The position numbers and the translations under genes are program-made. From Knoellia koreensis (GTDB taxonomy: Bacteria; Actinomycetota; Actinomycetes; Actinomycetales; Dermatophilaceae): a DNA stretch of 64,000 bases. Under the pieces are notes generated by a model that ran no database searches, had not been told where the DNA came from, and worked only from the letters and a program-made list of their open reading frames with translations. Location of the stretch: assembly GCF_013041615.1 (NCBI RefSeq), contig NZ_JABEPQ010000001.1, forward strand, positions 1,232,976 to 1,296,975, written 5' to 3'. Shown one piece after another: positions 51,653 to 61,608 of the stretch. The stretch's first letter is position 1; the number at the start of each line of letters is the position of its first letter.

Positions 51653-54475
51653 ATGAACGACTACGTCGTCTTCTTCGACAGCGGCCGCGACCCCGACCCG
51701 CAGCTCCTCGGCGGCAAGTGCGCCTCCCTCGTCTCGTCGACAACGGCGGGTATGCCGGTCCCACCCGGCTTCGCCGTGACCACGAGGGCTTTCGACGACT
51801 TCATGGACGGCACCGGGCTGCGGGCGCAGATCAAGGCCCAGCTCGCCGAGATCGACGCAGCTGACCTGACGCGCATCGACGCCGTCTGCACCTCCATTCG
51901 CGAGTCGATCGAGTCCCGTGACGTCCCCGCCGACCTGCAGCGCGTCCTCCGGGCGGGTTACGACGAGCTGATGGCCCGCTGCCACGGGGACGTGCCGGTT
52001 GCGGTGCGGTCGTCTGCCACGGCCGAGGACCTGCCGGGCGCGAGCTTCGCCGGGCAGCACGACACCTATCTCTGGCTGACCCGCTACGACACCGTGCAGC
52101 AACACCTGCGCCGCTGCTGGGCGTCGCTCTACTCCAGCCGGGCTGTCACCTACCGGCTCACGAACGGCATCGCCGAGGACGACCTGTCGATGGCAGTGGC
52201 CGTGCAGAAGATGGTCAACGCCCGGATCGCGGGCGTGGCGATGACCGTGGACCCAGCCAACGGCGACCGTTCCAAGATCGTCGTCGAAGCCTCGTGGGGC
52301 CTCGGGGAGCTGGTCGTGTCGGGCCAGGTGACCCCCGACAACATGCTCCTGGACAAGGTGATGCTCACCGTCGTGCGGGAGACGGTCGGTGACAAGCGCG
52401 CCGAGCTCGTGCCCGACCCCGCGTCGAGGTCACTCATCGAGCGTGAGGTGGGGCCCGAACGTCGATCGGTCCGATGCCTCACCGACGACGAGCTGATGGC
52501 GGTCGCCACCCTGGCCAAGAGGGCCGAGCAGCACCACGGCTGTGCGCAAGACATCGAGTTCGCCTTCGACGCCGACCTGCCTGCGGGCTCTGACCTGCTG
52601 CTCCTGCAGTCACGTCCCGAGACCGTCCACTCGTCCGGACCCAAGGCGGGCGAAAGGACTCAGAACCCCATTCCTGCCCTGAAGTCCTTCCCCAGACCCT
52701 CGGAGCTGACGGTCCCCCCGGGCGCCGAAGGCTGGGACGAGCTGTACCCCTACCACCTGCTCTTCGCGAACTCCCCCGGCAGCGAGGAGAAGTTCTGGTT
52801 CTGCGACAGGTACCACTGGCCGACGGCGTTCAAACCGTTCGAGACCGGCGTCGCGGAGTTCGCCCTCAAGTGCCTGGGGCAGTACAACACCCGTCACCTG
52901 CTGGTCCCGCCGGCCAACGGCATCGAGTTCAAGATCCACCTCGGCTACCTCTACATGAGTCCCGTGCCCGTCCCCGAGGACGAGATCACTTCACGCGTAC
53001 CCGAGTTCGAGAGGCGGTCCGGGCACTACTACCGCAACTGGGAGGACCTGCTGGACCGGTGGCGCGGCAAGGTGCGTTCGACGATCGCCGAGATGGAGCG
53101 GCTGAGCTTCGCGCCACTACCGGAGATGATGCCGTTCGACGACATCGTCTCCGGCAAGGCGACGGACGGGTCCGAAGTCCTCCTGGAGAACTACGACCGG
53201 CTGATCCAGCTGACCTACCAGAACTGGCAGTACCACTTCGAGTTCCTCAACCTCGACTACCTCGCCTACCTCGACTTGTTCACCTTCGCCAAGGATGCCT
53301 TCCCGGACATTCCCGAGCAGGCCGTCGCCAAGATGGTGCAGGGAGTCGACATGGAGCTCTTCCGACCGGATGACGAGCTGAAACGCTTGGCGCTCATGGC
53401 GGTCGAGTCCGAGCTCCAGTCCGCCTTCACCGACACTGACGACGTCGACGGGACGCTCCAGGCCATCCGCGACGCCGGCGGCGAAGAGTGGCTCGCGGCT
53501 TACGAGGCCGCCCAGGACCCGTGGTTCAACTTCACGGTCGGCAACGGCTTCTACGGCCATGACAAGTACTGGCTGGAGCACCAGGAGATCCCGTTGGCCT
53601 ACATCAAGGACTACATCCGCCGGGTGGACGAGGGGCAGCAGATCCAACGTCCCCTCGACCAGCTGACGGCCGAGCGAGACCGCATCATCGCGGAGTACCG
53701 CGCACTGCTGGACGCGGATCAGACCGCGGAGTTCGACGCCAAGCTCGCCCTGGCCACCACCGCCTACCCGTACGTCGAGAACCACAACTTCTACATCGAG
53801 CACTGGACCATGGGCGTCTTCTGGCGCAAGGTGCGGGAGCTGTCCCGCCTCTTCGTGGCGGCGGGGTTCTGGCAGGACGAGGGGGACCTGCTCTACCTGG
53901 ACCGTGGGGAGGTGCGCGACGCCATCTTCGACCTGGTGGCGGGGTGGGCCGTCGGCGCGCCGGCGAGCGGCCCGACCTATTGGCCGACGGAGATCGAGCG
54001 ACGCAGGAGGATCTTCGAGGCGTTGGACGCCCGACGTCCGCAGCCTGCGCTCAACACCCCGCCGGAACAGATCACCGAGCCGTTGACGCAGATGCTCTGG
54101 GGCATCACCCCCGAACAGGTCCGGCAGTGGCTCGCTGACGACCGCGACGACCTCGCCATCACGGGCCTGGCTGCCTCCCCGGGGGTCGTCGAGGCGCGGG
54201 CGCGAGTGGTCCACCACGCCGACCAGCTGAGCGAGGTGCAGGACGGTGAGGTCCTCGTCACCACCTACACCGCGCCGTCGTGGGGTCCGATCTTCGGCAG
54301 GATCACGGCGACCGTCACGGACATCGGCGGCATGATGAGCCACGCAGCCATCGTCTGCCGCGAGTACGGCCTCCCGGCCGTCACCGGCACGGGTGACGGG
54401 TCCACGACGATCCGGACCGGACAGCTGATCCGGGTGGATGGCAACACCGGCCGGGTCGAGGTCCTGGAGAACTGA
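51653..54475 (+). CDS. PEP synthase-like phosphotransferase, possibly phenol/aryl-phosphorylating
   Basis: A 940-residue protein with three parts. Residues 1-330 are an ATP-grasp domain of the PPDK/PEP synthase type (GGKCASLVSS, AVRSSATAEDLPGASFAG). Residues about 380-830 are a large Trp/Tyr-rich middle domain unlike PEP synthase. Residues from about 850 form a swivelling His domain with TDIGGMMSHAAIVCREYG, where His is the phosphate carrier. There is no PEP-binding TIM barrel. This order matches rifampin phosphotransferase and phenylphosphate synthase-type enzymes, which phosphorylate a small aromatic acceptor. Location after the phenol operon supports an aryl substrate, but that is inference. 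No clear ribosome binding site precedes the ATG. Confidence 0.85.
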   Translation: MNDYVVFFDSGRDPDPQLLGGKCASLVSSTTAGMPVPPGFAVTTRAFDDFMDGTGLRAQIKAQLAEIDAADLTRIDAVCTSIRESIESRDVPADLQRVLRAGYDELMARCHGDVPVAVRSSATAEDLPGASFAGQHDTYLWLTRYDTVQQHLRRCWASLYSSRAVTYRLTNGIAEDDLSMAVAVQKMVNARIAGVAMTVDPANGDRSKIVVEASWGLGELVVSGQVTPDNMLLDKVMLTVVRETVGDKRAELVPDPASRSLIEREVGPERRSVRCLTDDELMAVATLAKRAEQHHGCAQDIEFAFDADLPAGSDLLLLQSRPETVHSSGPKAGERTQNPIPALKSFPRPSELTVPPGAEGWDELYPYHLLFANSPGSEEKFWFCDRYHWPTAFKPFETGVAEFALKCLGQYNTRHLLVPPANGIEFKIHLGYLYMSPVPVPEDEITSRVPEFERRSGHYYRNWEDLLDRWRGKVRSTIAEMERLSFAPLPEMMPFDDIVSGKATDGSEVLLENYDRLIQLTYQNWQYHFEFLNLDYLAYLDLFTFAKDAFPDIPEQAVAKMVQGVDMELFRPDDELKRLALMAVESELQSAFTDTDDVDGTLQAIRDAGGEEWLAAYEAAQDPWFNFTVGNGFYGHDKYWLEHQEIPLAYIKDYIRRVDEGQQIQRPLDQLTAERDRIIAEYRALLDADQTAEFDAKLALATTAYPYVENHNFYIEHWTMGVFWRKVRELSRLFVAAGFWQDEGDLLYLDRGEVRDAIFDLVAGWAVGAPASGPTYWPTEIERRRRIFEALDARRPQPALNTPPEQITEPLTQMLWGITPEQVRQWLADDRDDLAITGLAASPGVVEARARVVHHADQLSEVQDGEVLVTTYTAPSWGPIFGRITATVTDIGGMMSHAAIVCREYGLPAVTGTGDGSTTIRTGQLIRVDGNTGRVEVLEN

Positions 54476-54553
54476 CGACCGGCCCCGAGATTGCCGCGCG
54501 GCCAGCGCAGACGTGAGGGACCAGGTATGCCGCGGGCTGGCGTCCGCGGGCGC

Positions 54554-54823
54554 TCAGCCGGCGCGGTGGCGGCCGGCGTCGCCGGCGCTGCTGTCGGACC
54601 CGACGGACCCGACGGTGTCGGACACCTTGTCCTTGGCGGTGGACAGGGCGTCACCGGTCCGGCCGATGGCCGACTCGGTCTTCTCCTTGGCCAGCGTCAT
54701 GAGCTCCTCGCCCTGCGGGGTGAGGATGTCGCGGCCCTCACGGCGGGCGGGGATGGCCACCAGCGCAACGACGGCAACAGCCAGCGCGATGCAGATGAGC
54801 ATGCCGATGATGAGCGCGACCAT
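54554..54823 (-). CDS. Small membrane-anchored hypothetical protein
   Basis: An 89-residue protein with an N-terminal membrane span (VALIIGMLICIALAVAVVAL) and a cytoplasmic helical part with alternating Lys/Glu and Ser/Thr/Asp (LAKEKTESAIGRTGD, LSTAKDKVSDTVGS). No family is recognised. It lies 52 bases upstream... in coordinate terms beyond the smc stop, in the same direction, so it may share the smc transcript. A GTATGCC copy follows its stop by 22 bases. Confidence 0.7.
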   Translation of the reverse strand: MVALIIGMLICIALAVAVVALVAIPARREGRDILTPQGEELMTLAKEKTESAIGRTGDALSTAKDKVSDTVGSVGSDSSAGDAGRHRAG

Positions 54824-54875
54824 GGCACTAGGGTGCCTTGCGCAGGGCGTTTGCCCAAATCGGGCGCGCCGTCTG

Positions 54876-57800
54876 CTACGCGCTTTGCGCAGCCACGTCC
54901 CGGATCCGCTGCGACACCACGGTCGTCACGCCGTCACCACGCATCGAGACGCCATAGAGCGCGTCCGCGACCTCCATCGTGCGCTTCTGGTGGGTGATGA
55001 CGATGAGCTGGCTGGAGTCGCGCAGCTCCTCGAACAGCGTGATGAGGCGGCCGAGGTTGGCATCGTCGAGCGCGGCCTCGACCTCGTCCATGATGTAGAA
55101 CGGGCTGGGCCGGGCCTTGAAGATCGAGACCAGCAGCGCGACCGCCACCAGCGACCGCTCGCCACCGGAGAGCAGCGACAGGCGCTTGATCTTCTTGCCG
55201 GGCGGGCGGGCCTCGACCTCGATGCCGGTGGTGAGCATGTTGGCCGGGTCGGTGAGCGTGAGCCGCCCCTCACCGCCGGGGAACAGCCGTGAGAACACCT
55301 GCTCGAACTGCGCCGCCGTGTCGTGGTATGCCTCGGTGAAGACCCGCTCCACCCGCTCGTCGACCTCGCGGACGATGTCCAGCAGGTCGCGCTTGGACTT
55401 CTTCAGGTCCTCGAGCTGCTCGGTGAGGAACTTGTGGCGCTCCTCCAGCGCGGCATACTCCTCCAGCGCCAACGGGTTGACGCGGCCGAGCGCATTGAGC
55501 GCCCGCTCGGCCTTGCGCAGCCGCTTCTCCTGCACCTCGCGCACGTAGGCCACCGGCTCGACCTCGACCTCGGGGTCGTCGTCGGGACCCGGCACGTGCG
55601 GCACGAGCTGGTGCGGACCGAAGTCTTCCATCAGCACCTCGGGCTCGATGCCGAGCTCCTCGACCGCCTTGGCCTGCATCGCCTCGATCCGCAGCCGCTG
55701 CTGGGTGCGGGCGACCTCGTCACGGTGGACGGTGTCGGTGAGGTCGCGCAGCTCGTCCTGGAGGGCGGCGACGCCACGTCGCACCTGCGCCAGCTCGGTG
55801 TCGCGTTCGGTGCGCTCCCGCTCGGCCGCCGCGCGCTGTCGGGCGGCCGTGTCGAGGGCGTCCGCGATGACAGTGGCCGCGTATGCCGCCCCGTGGGCGA
55901 CTGCCTGGGCCACGGTCGCCTCGCGCTTGCGGCGCTCCTGGCGAGCGGCCAACCGTTCCCGGGCGGCGAGCTCGTTGCGGGCGGCACCCTCGAGGGAGTC
56001 GGCGCGACCCTTGAGGGCGCGGGCCCGCTCCTCCTTGGTGCGCAGCGTGAGCCGCAGCTCGGTCTCGCCGGTGCGGGCCCGGCTGGCCTCCAGCTCGAGC
56101 CGGTCACGCTCGTCGGTGCTGGGCTCCTCGGCCTCGGCCGGCTCGGTGCTGGCCTCGTCGAGCCGCTCGGTGAGGGCGGCCAGCTCGGTGCGGTCGTTCT
56201 CCAGCGCCGCCTCGGCGTCGGCGATCGCGCGCTCGGTGCGCTCGGCCTCGGCCTTGGCGGAGCGGACGGTTGCGCCGAGGTGGCCGAGCCGCTCGGCCAC
56301 GGCGGCCATCTTCGCGTCGGACTCGTGCAGCGCCTCGAGGGCGCTCTCGACCTCGTCGTTGATGGTGCGGTGCTTCTCCTGGGCCGCGTTGAGCGCGAAG
56401 CGCGCCTGCTCCCCGCGGCGAGTGGCGTCGGCGACCCGGTCGCGTGTCTCGTCGACCGCCGACTGGATCTCGATGAGGCTGGGTGCGCTCGTGCTGCCAC
56501 CACGGACCCAGCCAGGCGCGAACACGTCGCCGTCTGAGGTGACGGCGGTGATGCCCTCCCCGCGGGCGGCGAGCGCCGCAGCGGCTGCGGCATCCGGCAC
56601 CAGGGCGACCCGGTCGAGCAGCTGCTCGACCGCGGGACGGACGGTGGTGGGGGCCTCGACGACCTCGCGGGCCCACACGGCGCTGCCGTCGAGGGCCGGC
56701 CACGAACCCGGGTCGGAGGTGACGGCGGTCTGGCCGACCAGGAAGGCGGCCCGTCCGGCGTCGTCGTCACGCAGGGTGGTGATGGCGGCAGCAGCCGCAT
56801 CGACCGACTCGACCGCGAGCGCGTCGCCGGCCCAACCGAGCGCGGCGGAGATGGCGACCTCGTGCCCACCACTGACCTGCAGCAGCGAGGCGACGGACCC
56901 GACGATGCCGTGGCGGGAGTCGGCTGCGGCCAGGAGTGTGGCGGCTCCGTCCTTGCGCGACAGGCTCAGCTCGAGCGCCTCGAGCCGGGCGGCGGCGGTG
57001 GTGCGGTCACGCTCGGCGGTGCGCTCGGCCTCCCGGAGCTGCTCGACCTCGGCCTCGATCTCCTCGAGCTTGGCGGCGGCGGTCTCGTAGGTCGAGTCCA
57101 GCCCCTCCTCGCCCTCCTCGTCGACGGCCACCGAGGCCTCGAGCCCGGCGAACTCCTTCTCGGCGACACGGGCACGCTCGAGCGACTGCTCCACGATGCC
57201 CCGCAGGCGCCCGATCTCGGCCTCCCCGGCCTCGATCCGGCTCTTGCGCGCTCCGACCTGTCCGGCGAGCTTGGCCAACCCTTCGCGACGGTCGGCGGCG
57301 GCACGGGCGAGGCGCTGGAGGCGCTGCTGCTCCGCGGCATACGCCCGCTCGAGCTCTTCGCGGCCGGCGACGGCCGCCTCGAGTGCGGCCTTGGCGTCGC
57401 GCACCTCGGCGAGCAGGTTCTCCTCCTGCTTGCGCGCCTCGGCGGCCTGCGCGCGCAGCTCCTCGGGGTCACGGCCGGTGGTCTGCTCGTCCTGGGTGTC
57501 CTGGGAGAGGAGGCGCACGCGCTCGGCGGCGAGGGACTCGGTCGAGGTGAGCTTGTCGCGCAGCTGCTGGAGGGCGAACCAGCGCTCCTGCGCGCGGTTG
57601 AGCTCGGGCGCGGCCTCCGCGGCGCGCTGCTCGAGGGTCTGGAGGCGGGACCGGGCGTCCGCGAGCCCCTCCTCGACCTCGGTGCGCTTGGCGATCAGGG
57701 CGGTCTCGTCGGCGACCTCCTGCTCGAGGGTGGAGGTGAGCTGGACCAGGTCGTCGGCGAGCAGGCGCAACCGGGCGTCGCGGGCATCGGCCTGCACCAT

Positions 57801-58448
57801 CGCGGCCTTGCGCGCGGCCTCGGCCTGGCGCCCGAGCGGGCCGAGCTGGCGCCGGATCTCACCGGTGAGGTCGGTGACGCGGGTGAGGTTGGCCTCCATC
57901 GCCTCGAGCTTGCGCAGCGCCTTCTCCTTGCGCTTGCGGTGCTTGAGGACCCCGGCGGCCTCCTCGATGAACCCGCGGCGCTCCTCGGGGGTGGCGCGCA
58001 GCACGGTGTCGAGCTGGCCCTGGCCGACGATGACGTGCATCTCGCGGCCGATTCCGCTGTCGGACAACAGTTCCTGGACGTCGAGCAGTCGGCAGGAGGT
58101 GCCGTTGATGGCGTACTCCGAGCCACCGTTGCGGAACATCGTCCGGCTGATGGTGACCTCGGTGTAGTCGATCGGCAGGGCGCCGTCGGTGTTGTCGATG
58201 GTGAGGCTGACCTCGGCGCGACCGAGCGGCGCGCGGCCGGCGGTGCCGGCGAAGATGACGTCCTCCATCTTGCCGCCGCGCAGGCTCTTGGCACCCTGCT
58301 CACCCATGACCCAGGCGAGCGCGTCGACGACGTTGGACTTGCCGGAGCCGTTGGGGCCGACGATGCACGTGATGCCGGGCTCGAGGCGCATCGAGGTCGC
58401 CGAGGCGAAGGACTTGAAGCCCTTCAGGGTCAGGCTCTTGACGTACAC
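54876..58448 (-). CDS. smc: Chromosome segregation protein SMC
   Basis: A 1190-residue SMC ATPase: N-terminal Walker A (IVGPNGSGKSNVVDAL), long coiled coils rich in Glu/Ala/Arg/Leu, a central hinge (about 500-640, including GWAGDALAVESVDAAAAA), return coil and C-terminal signature LSLLSGGERSLVA with Walker B FYIMDEVEAALDD. It condenses and separates chromosomes with ScpA/ScpB. GTG 58448 gives VYVKSLTLKGFKSFA, the standard SMC start; the upstream open frame is spurious. Confidence 0.96.
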   Translation of the reverse strand: MYVKSLTLKGFKSFASATSMRLEPGITCIVGPNGSGKSNVVDALAWVMGEQGAKSLRGGKMEDVIFAGTAGRAPLGRAEVSLTIDNTDGALPIDYTEVTISRTMFRNGGSEYAINGTSCRLLDVQELLSDSGIGREMHVIVGQGQLDTVLRATPEERRGFIEEAAGVLKHRKRKEKALRKLEAMEANLTRVTDLTGEIRRQLGPLGRQAEAARKAAMVQADARDARLRLLADDLVQLTSTLEQEVADETALIAKRTEVEEGLADARSRLQTLEQRAAEAAPELNRAQERWFALQQLRDKLTSTESLAAERVRLLSQDTQDEQTTGRDPEELRAQAAEARKQEENLLAEVRDAKAALEAAVAGREELERAYAAEQQRLQRLARAAADRREGLAKLAGQVGARKSRIEAGEAEIGRLRGIVEQSLERARVAEKEFAGLEASVAVDEEGEEGLDSTYETAAAKLEEIEAEVEQLREAERTAERDRTTAAARLEALELSLSRKDGAATLLAAADSRHGIVGSVASLLQVSGGHEVAISAALGWAGDALAVESVDAAAAAITTLRDDDAGRAAFLVGQTAVTSDPGSWPALDGSAVWAREVVEAPTTVRPAVEQLLDRVALVPDAAAAAALAARGEGITAVTSDGDVFAPGWVRGGSTSAPSLIEIQSAVDETRDRVADATRRGEQARFALNAAQEKHRTINDEVESALEALHESDAKMAAVAERLGHLGATVRSAKAEAERTERAIADAEAALENDRTELAALTERLDEASTEPAEAEEPSTDERDRLELEASRARTGETELRLTLRTKEERARALKGRADSLEGAARNELAARERLAARQERRKREATVAQAVAHGAAYAATVIADALDTAARQRAAAERERTERDTELAQVRRGVAALQDELRDLTDTVHRDEVARTQQRLRIEAMQAKAVEELGIEPEVLMEDFGPHQLVPHVPGPDDDPEVEVEPVAYVREVQEKRLRKAERALNALGRVNPLALEEYAALEERHKFLTEQLEDLKKSKRDLLDIVREVDERVERVFTEAYHDTAAQFEQVFSRLFPGGEGRLTLTDPANMLTTGIEVEARPPGKKIKRLSLLSGGERSLVAVALLVSIFKARPSPFYIMDEVEAALDDANLGRLITLFEELRDSSQLIVITHQKRTMEVADALYGVSMRGDGVTTVVSQRIRDVAAQSA

Positions 58449-58630
58449 GAGCGGGGTCGCTCCTCGGGTGTGGCGGCCGGTGCCGGCGGGCGGCTCCCGG
58501 TGGATCGGGGCAACCCTACCCGCGCGCGTGAGCCGGTCCACGCACCTCGCCCGCCCCTGCGTTGCCTGTGCCTCGTGTGACTGAAGTGACGCCTGAGTCG
58601 GGGCGCTGGGTACGTGGGAGACGCCCGGCG

Positions 58631-58951
58631 TCAGTCGGTGGAGTCGGCGATGGCTTCGTGGTGGTGGATGACCTCGGCGATGACGAAGTTGATGAACTTC
58701 TCGGCGAACTCGGGGTCGAGCCCGCTCTCGTCCGCCAACGCCCGCAACCGCGCGATCTGGCGCTCCTCGCGCGCGGGGTCGGCGGGCGGCATACCCTCGC
58801 GCGCCTTGAGCTCGCCCACGCGCTGGGTGCACTTGAAGCGCTCGGCGAGCAGGTGCACGAGCGCGGCGTCGATGTTGTCGATGCTGGCGCGCAGGCTCAG
58901 CAGCTCGGCCGGCGTCGGTGTGGCGTTCGGCTCGGAGGCGGGGGAACTCAC
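58631..58951 (-). CDS. Chorismate mutase (AroQ type)
   Basis: A 106-residue helical protein of the AroQ fold with LRASIDNIDAALVHLLAERFKCTQRVGELK (ends visible), the Arg and Lys that bind chorismate, and DPEFAEKFINFVIAEVIHHHE. It converts chorismate to prephenate for Phe and Tyr synthesis. GTG 58951 overlaps the upstream stop as GTGA. A GTATGCC motif in the frame Gly-Met-Pro lies inside. The 182-base gap to smc holds nothing I recognise. Confidence 0.9.
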   Translation of the reverse strand: MSSPASEPNATPTPAELLSLRASIDNIDAALVHLLAERFKCTQRVGELKAREGMPPADPAREERQIARLRALADESGLDPEFAEKFINFVIAEVIHHHEAIADSTD

Positions 58952-59139
58952 CCGGCAATCGTAGGTGCGGCCGCGGCGACGACGTCCGGCTGTCTCAGAT
59001 CCTCACGCAGCTGGTCGTTGTCGCGTTGCAGCCGGTCGACCAGCGCCTCCAGGTCACGCACCCGGCGGCGCAGTTCCACGGTCTCGAGCTCGCGCCGCGG
59101 GTCCACAGCAACGCGATAGCCCACCAGGGCCTTGGCCAT
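58948..59139 (-). CDS. Small coiled-coil hypothetical protein
   Basis: A 63-residue protein: MAKALVGYRVAVDPRRELE followed by a heptad-like helix (LRRRVRDLEALVDRLQRDNDQL). AAGGAG lies six bases before the ATG at 59139, which strongly supports expression. It overlaps the chorismate mutase start, so the two are coupled. No function is known to me. Confidence 0.78.
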   Translation of the reverse strand: MAKALVGYRVAVDPRRELETVELRRRVRDLEALVDRLQRDNDQLREDLRQPDVVAAAAPTIAG

Positions 59140-59266
59140 GTCGACTCCTTCATCCGCAGGTGGCGGGGTCATGACCTGCGGCTCACCCCGAACGGGGCCA
59201 CCTCTCAGAGTGACAGGGCACCTCGGTGGGGTCAATGGAGGAGGCGGGGCGGGTATGCCGCGGAGC

Positions 59267-59563
59267 TCACTTCTCGACGAAGCCCTCCACGTCGTCGCGG
59301 GCGACACCCCATGTGGTGACGCAGGTGTGCACCTCACCGGGGCGCAGCTTGGTGGTCGGCTTCTCCTCGAGCAGCGCCACGAGCTCGCGGATCTGGGCCG
59401 GCGTCCCTTGGGCGACGACCTCGACGCGGCCGTCGCCGGCGTTGCGGGCATGCCCCTCCAGGCCCAGCTCGAGCGCGCGGGCGCGGGTCCACCAGCGGAA
59501 CCCCACGCCCTGCACCCGTCCGTGCACCCAGATGACTGCCCGCGCCGGAGAGTTCTCGTCCAT
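59267..59563 (-). CDS. acyP: Acylphosphatase
   Basis: A 98-residue acylphosphatase with the active-site loop GRVQGVGFRWW (catalytic Arg) and GHARNAGDGRVEVVAQG containing the Asn that orients water. It hydrolyses acyl phosphates. ATG 59563 gives the family length. It belongs to the smc-side block smc/acyP/mutM/rnc usual in actinobacteria. A GTATGCC copy follows the stop by seven bases. Confidence 0.93.
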   Translation of the reverse strand: MDENSPARAVIWVHGRVQGVGFRWWTRARALELGLEGHARNAGDGRVEVVAQGTPAQIRELVALLEEKPTTKLRPGEVHTCVTTWGVARDDVEGFVEK

Positions 59564-59614
59564 ACCTTCAGTTGTACGCCGGCAGGCGCGCGGTGTCAGC
59601 CACCTCGCGCCTGC

Positions 59615-59662
59615 TTGCGTCTGCGTCAATGGTTGCCATAGCCGCCATTCACGCAGACGCAA
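59615..59662. repeat. Imperfect palindrome related to the 42-base palindrome at 26488
   Basis: TTGCGTCTGCGT (59615-59626) pairs exactly with 59651-59662; inside, AATGG pairs with CCATT. GCTTGCGTCTGCGTC and GGTTGCCAT are identical to the copy near ffh, but the right half has diverged. It lies between mutM and acyP and overlaps the region where mutM transcription should end. Confidence 0.7.
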
Positions 59663-59666
59663 CGAG

Positions 59667-60551
59667 TCAGGGGGTCTGGATGCGTCGGGGGCGGGGACGC
59701 GGGCGCGGCTGGCAGCGGGGGCACGAGAACGACGAGCGGTTCATGAACGCCTCGCGCCGCATCGGGGTGCCGCACCGGTCGCACGGCTCCCCCTCGCGCC
59801 CATAGGCGTGCAGCGACCGGTCGAAGTAGCCCGACGCCCCGTTGACGTTGACGTACAACGAGTCGAAGCTCGTCCCGCCCGCGACGAGCGCCGCCGCCAT
59901 CACCTCGCGCGCATGGTCGAGCACCCGCGACAGCGTCGGCTTGGTGATCGAGGAGCACAGCCGCTCCCCGTGCACCTGCGCGCGCCACAGGGCCTCGTCG
60001 GCATAGATGTTGCCGATGCCCGCGACGAGCGTCTGGTCGAGCAGCGCGCGCTTGACGGCGACGTCCTTGCCCTTCATCCGCTTCACCACCGCGGCCTGGT
60101 CGAACGACGCCTCGAACGGGTCCGGCGCGATGTGCGCGATCGTCTCCGGCACGTCGTCGGAGGTCAGCTCGGCCAGCGCCATCCCACCGAACGTCCGCTG
60201 GTCGACGAACCTCAGCTCCGGCCCACCATCGGCGAAGACGAACCGCGCGTGCAGGTGCTTCTCGTCCGGTGCGTCCGCCGCCTCGACAAGCAGCTGCCCG
60301 CTCATCCCCAAGTGTGCGATGAGCCCCTGCCGACCCCCACCCGGCTCGGAGAGCACCAGCCAGAGGTACTTGCCGCGACGGCATACCCGCTCGACGCGGT
60401 TGCCGGCCAGCCGCGCACCCAGGTCCTCGGGCCCGGCCAGGTGGCGGCGCGCGACGCGCGTCCCGCGAAAGGTGGCGCGCTCGATGGTGCGTCCCGCGAC
60501 GTGGTCGGCGAGGCCGCGACGGACCACCTCGACCTCGGGCAGCTCAGGCAT
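59667..60551 (-). CDS. mutM: Formamidopyrimidine-DNA glycosylase (Fpg/MutM)
   Basis: A 294-residue Fpg with the invariant N-terminus [13 protein letters not shown] (Pro nucleophile, Glu next), the helix-two-turn-helix region [20 protein letters not shown] and the C-terminal zinc finger CDRCGTPM...CPRC. It removes 8-oxoguanine and other oxidised purines. It is 23 bases downstream of rnc. Confidence 0.95.
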   Translation of the reverse strand: MPELPEVEVVRRGLADHVAGRTIERATFRGTRVARRHLAGPEDLGARLAGNRVERVCRRGKYLWLVLSEPGGGRQGLIAHLGMSGQLLVEAADAPDEKHLHARFVFADGGPELRFVDQRTFGGMALAELTSDDVPETIAHIAPDPFEASFDQAAVVKRMKGKDVAVKRALLDQTLVAGIGNIYADEALWRAQVHGERLCSSITKPTLSRVLDHAREVMAAALVAGGTSFDSLYVNVNGASGYFDRSLHAYGREGEPCDRCGTPMRREAFMNRSSFSCPRCQPRPRPRPRRIQTP

Positions 60552-60574
60552 GAGTCGGTATGCCGCGTGGTCGC

Positions 60575-61396
60575 CTAGGAGGGCGACCCGGCGGGAACGT
60601 CGTCCTCACCGTCGTCGGCCGCGGCCGAGCTGCCGTCGGAGCCGGCGGTCCCGAGCTTCTGGCTGCGCGCCGACAACGAGCGCCAGGCCAGCTCGGCGGC
60701 GCGCTGCTCGGCCTCCTTCTTCGACCGCCCGGTGCCCTCACCGAGCACCTCATCGCCGACGACGGCGCGGGCGGTGAAGGTCTTCTCGTGGTCGGGGCCC
60801 TCCTCGTCGACCCGGTAGTCCGGGACACCGAGGGTCGAGGCAGCGGCGAGCTCCTGCAGCGAGGTCTTCCAGTCGAGCCCGGCGCCGAGGGTGGCCGACT
60901 CGGCCATCAGCGGGTCGAGCAGGTGGTGCACCAGCACGGCCGCCGGGTCCATGCCCGCCGACAGGTAGACGGTGCCGATGACGGCCTCCATCGTGTCGGC
61001 GAGGATCGAGGCCTTGTCGCGGCCACCGGTCGCCTCCTCGCCGCGGCCGAGCCGGACGTGGTCACCCAGCCCGAGGGTGCGGGCGACGTCGGCGAGCGCC
61101 CGCATGTTCACCACGGCGGCGCGCAGCTTGGCCAGCTGCCCCTCCGCGAGGTCGGGGTGCGCGGTGTAGAGCGTGTCGGTGACCACGAGACCCAGCACCG
61201 AGTCGCCGAGGAACTCGAGGCGCTCGTTGTTGGGCAGGCCACCGTTCTCGTAGGCGTACGAGCGGTGCGTGAGGGCACGCAAAAGCAGCGACTCGTCGAC
61301 GGGCGCCCCGGTCACCTCGACGAGGTGAGCGGCGAACTCGGCGACGGGTCGCTGCGACGCGCTGTCCGGCATACCAGTCGGACCGGAGGGACTCAC
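60575..61396 (-). CDS. rnc: Ribonuclease III
   Basis: A 273-residue RNase III with signature [15 protein letters not shown] holding the metal ligands, [15 protein letters not shown], and a C-terminal dsRNA-binding domain ([30 protein letters not shown]). An acidic Ser/Gly tail extends the C-terminus. It processes rRNA precursors and structured mRNA. It follows rpmF by 16 bases. GTG 61396 is the start used; ATG eight codons downstream is possible. Confidence 0.95.
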   Translation of the reverse strand: MSPSGPTGMPDSASQRPVAEFAAHLVEVTGAPVDESLLLRALTHRSYAYENGGLPNNERLEFLGDSVLGLVVTDTLYTAHPDLAEGQLAKLRAAVVNMRALADVARTLGLGDHVRLGRGEEATGGRDKASILADTMEAVIGTVYLSAGMDPAAVLVHHLLDPLMAESATLGAGLDWKTSLQELAAASTLGVPDYRVDEEGPDHEKTFTARAVVGDEVLGEGTGRSKKEAEQRAAELAWRSLSARSQKLGTAGSDGSSAAADDGEDDVPAGSPS

Positions 61397-61412
61397 GCGC
61401 AGCCCAAGGGGG

Positions 61413-61607
61413 TCAGCCCTGGTGCTCGGTGCGCTCGGCGGTCGTGTAGTGACGACCCTTGTAGTAGCCGCACGACGGGCAGGCCACGTGGGGCTGCGTC
61501 GGCTGCTTGCACTGCGGGCACGTGGTCAGCGTGGTCGCGGTCGCCTTCCAGTTCGCACGGCGCGAACGGGTGTTGGAGCGCGACATCTTCCGCTTCGGGA
61601 CAGCCAC
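61413..61607 (-). CDS. rpmF: 50S ribosomal protein L32
   Basis: A 64-residue bL32: [20 protein letters not shown] and the zinc-binding pairs CPQC and CPSC, so this is the Cys-containing (C+) form. It follows the DUF177 gene by one base, the standard arrangement. Confidence 0.97.
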   Translation of the reverse strand: MAVPKRKMSRSNTRSRRANWKATATTLTTCPQCKQPTQPHVACPSCGYYKGRHYTTAERTEHQG

Positions 61608-61608
61608 G

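Noticed and set aside
54876-58958. Longer SMC of 1360 residues
   Set aside because: The upstream 170 codons run antisense-like through intergenic DNA and the chorismate mutase gene; GTG 58448 gives the conserved SMC start.
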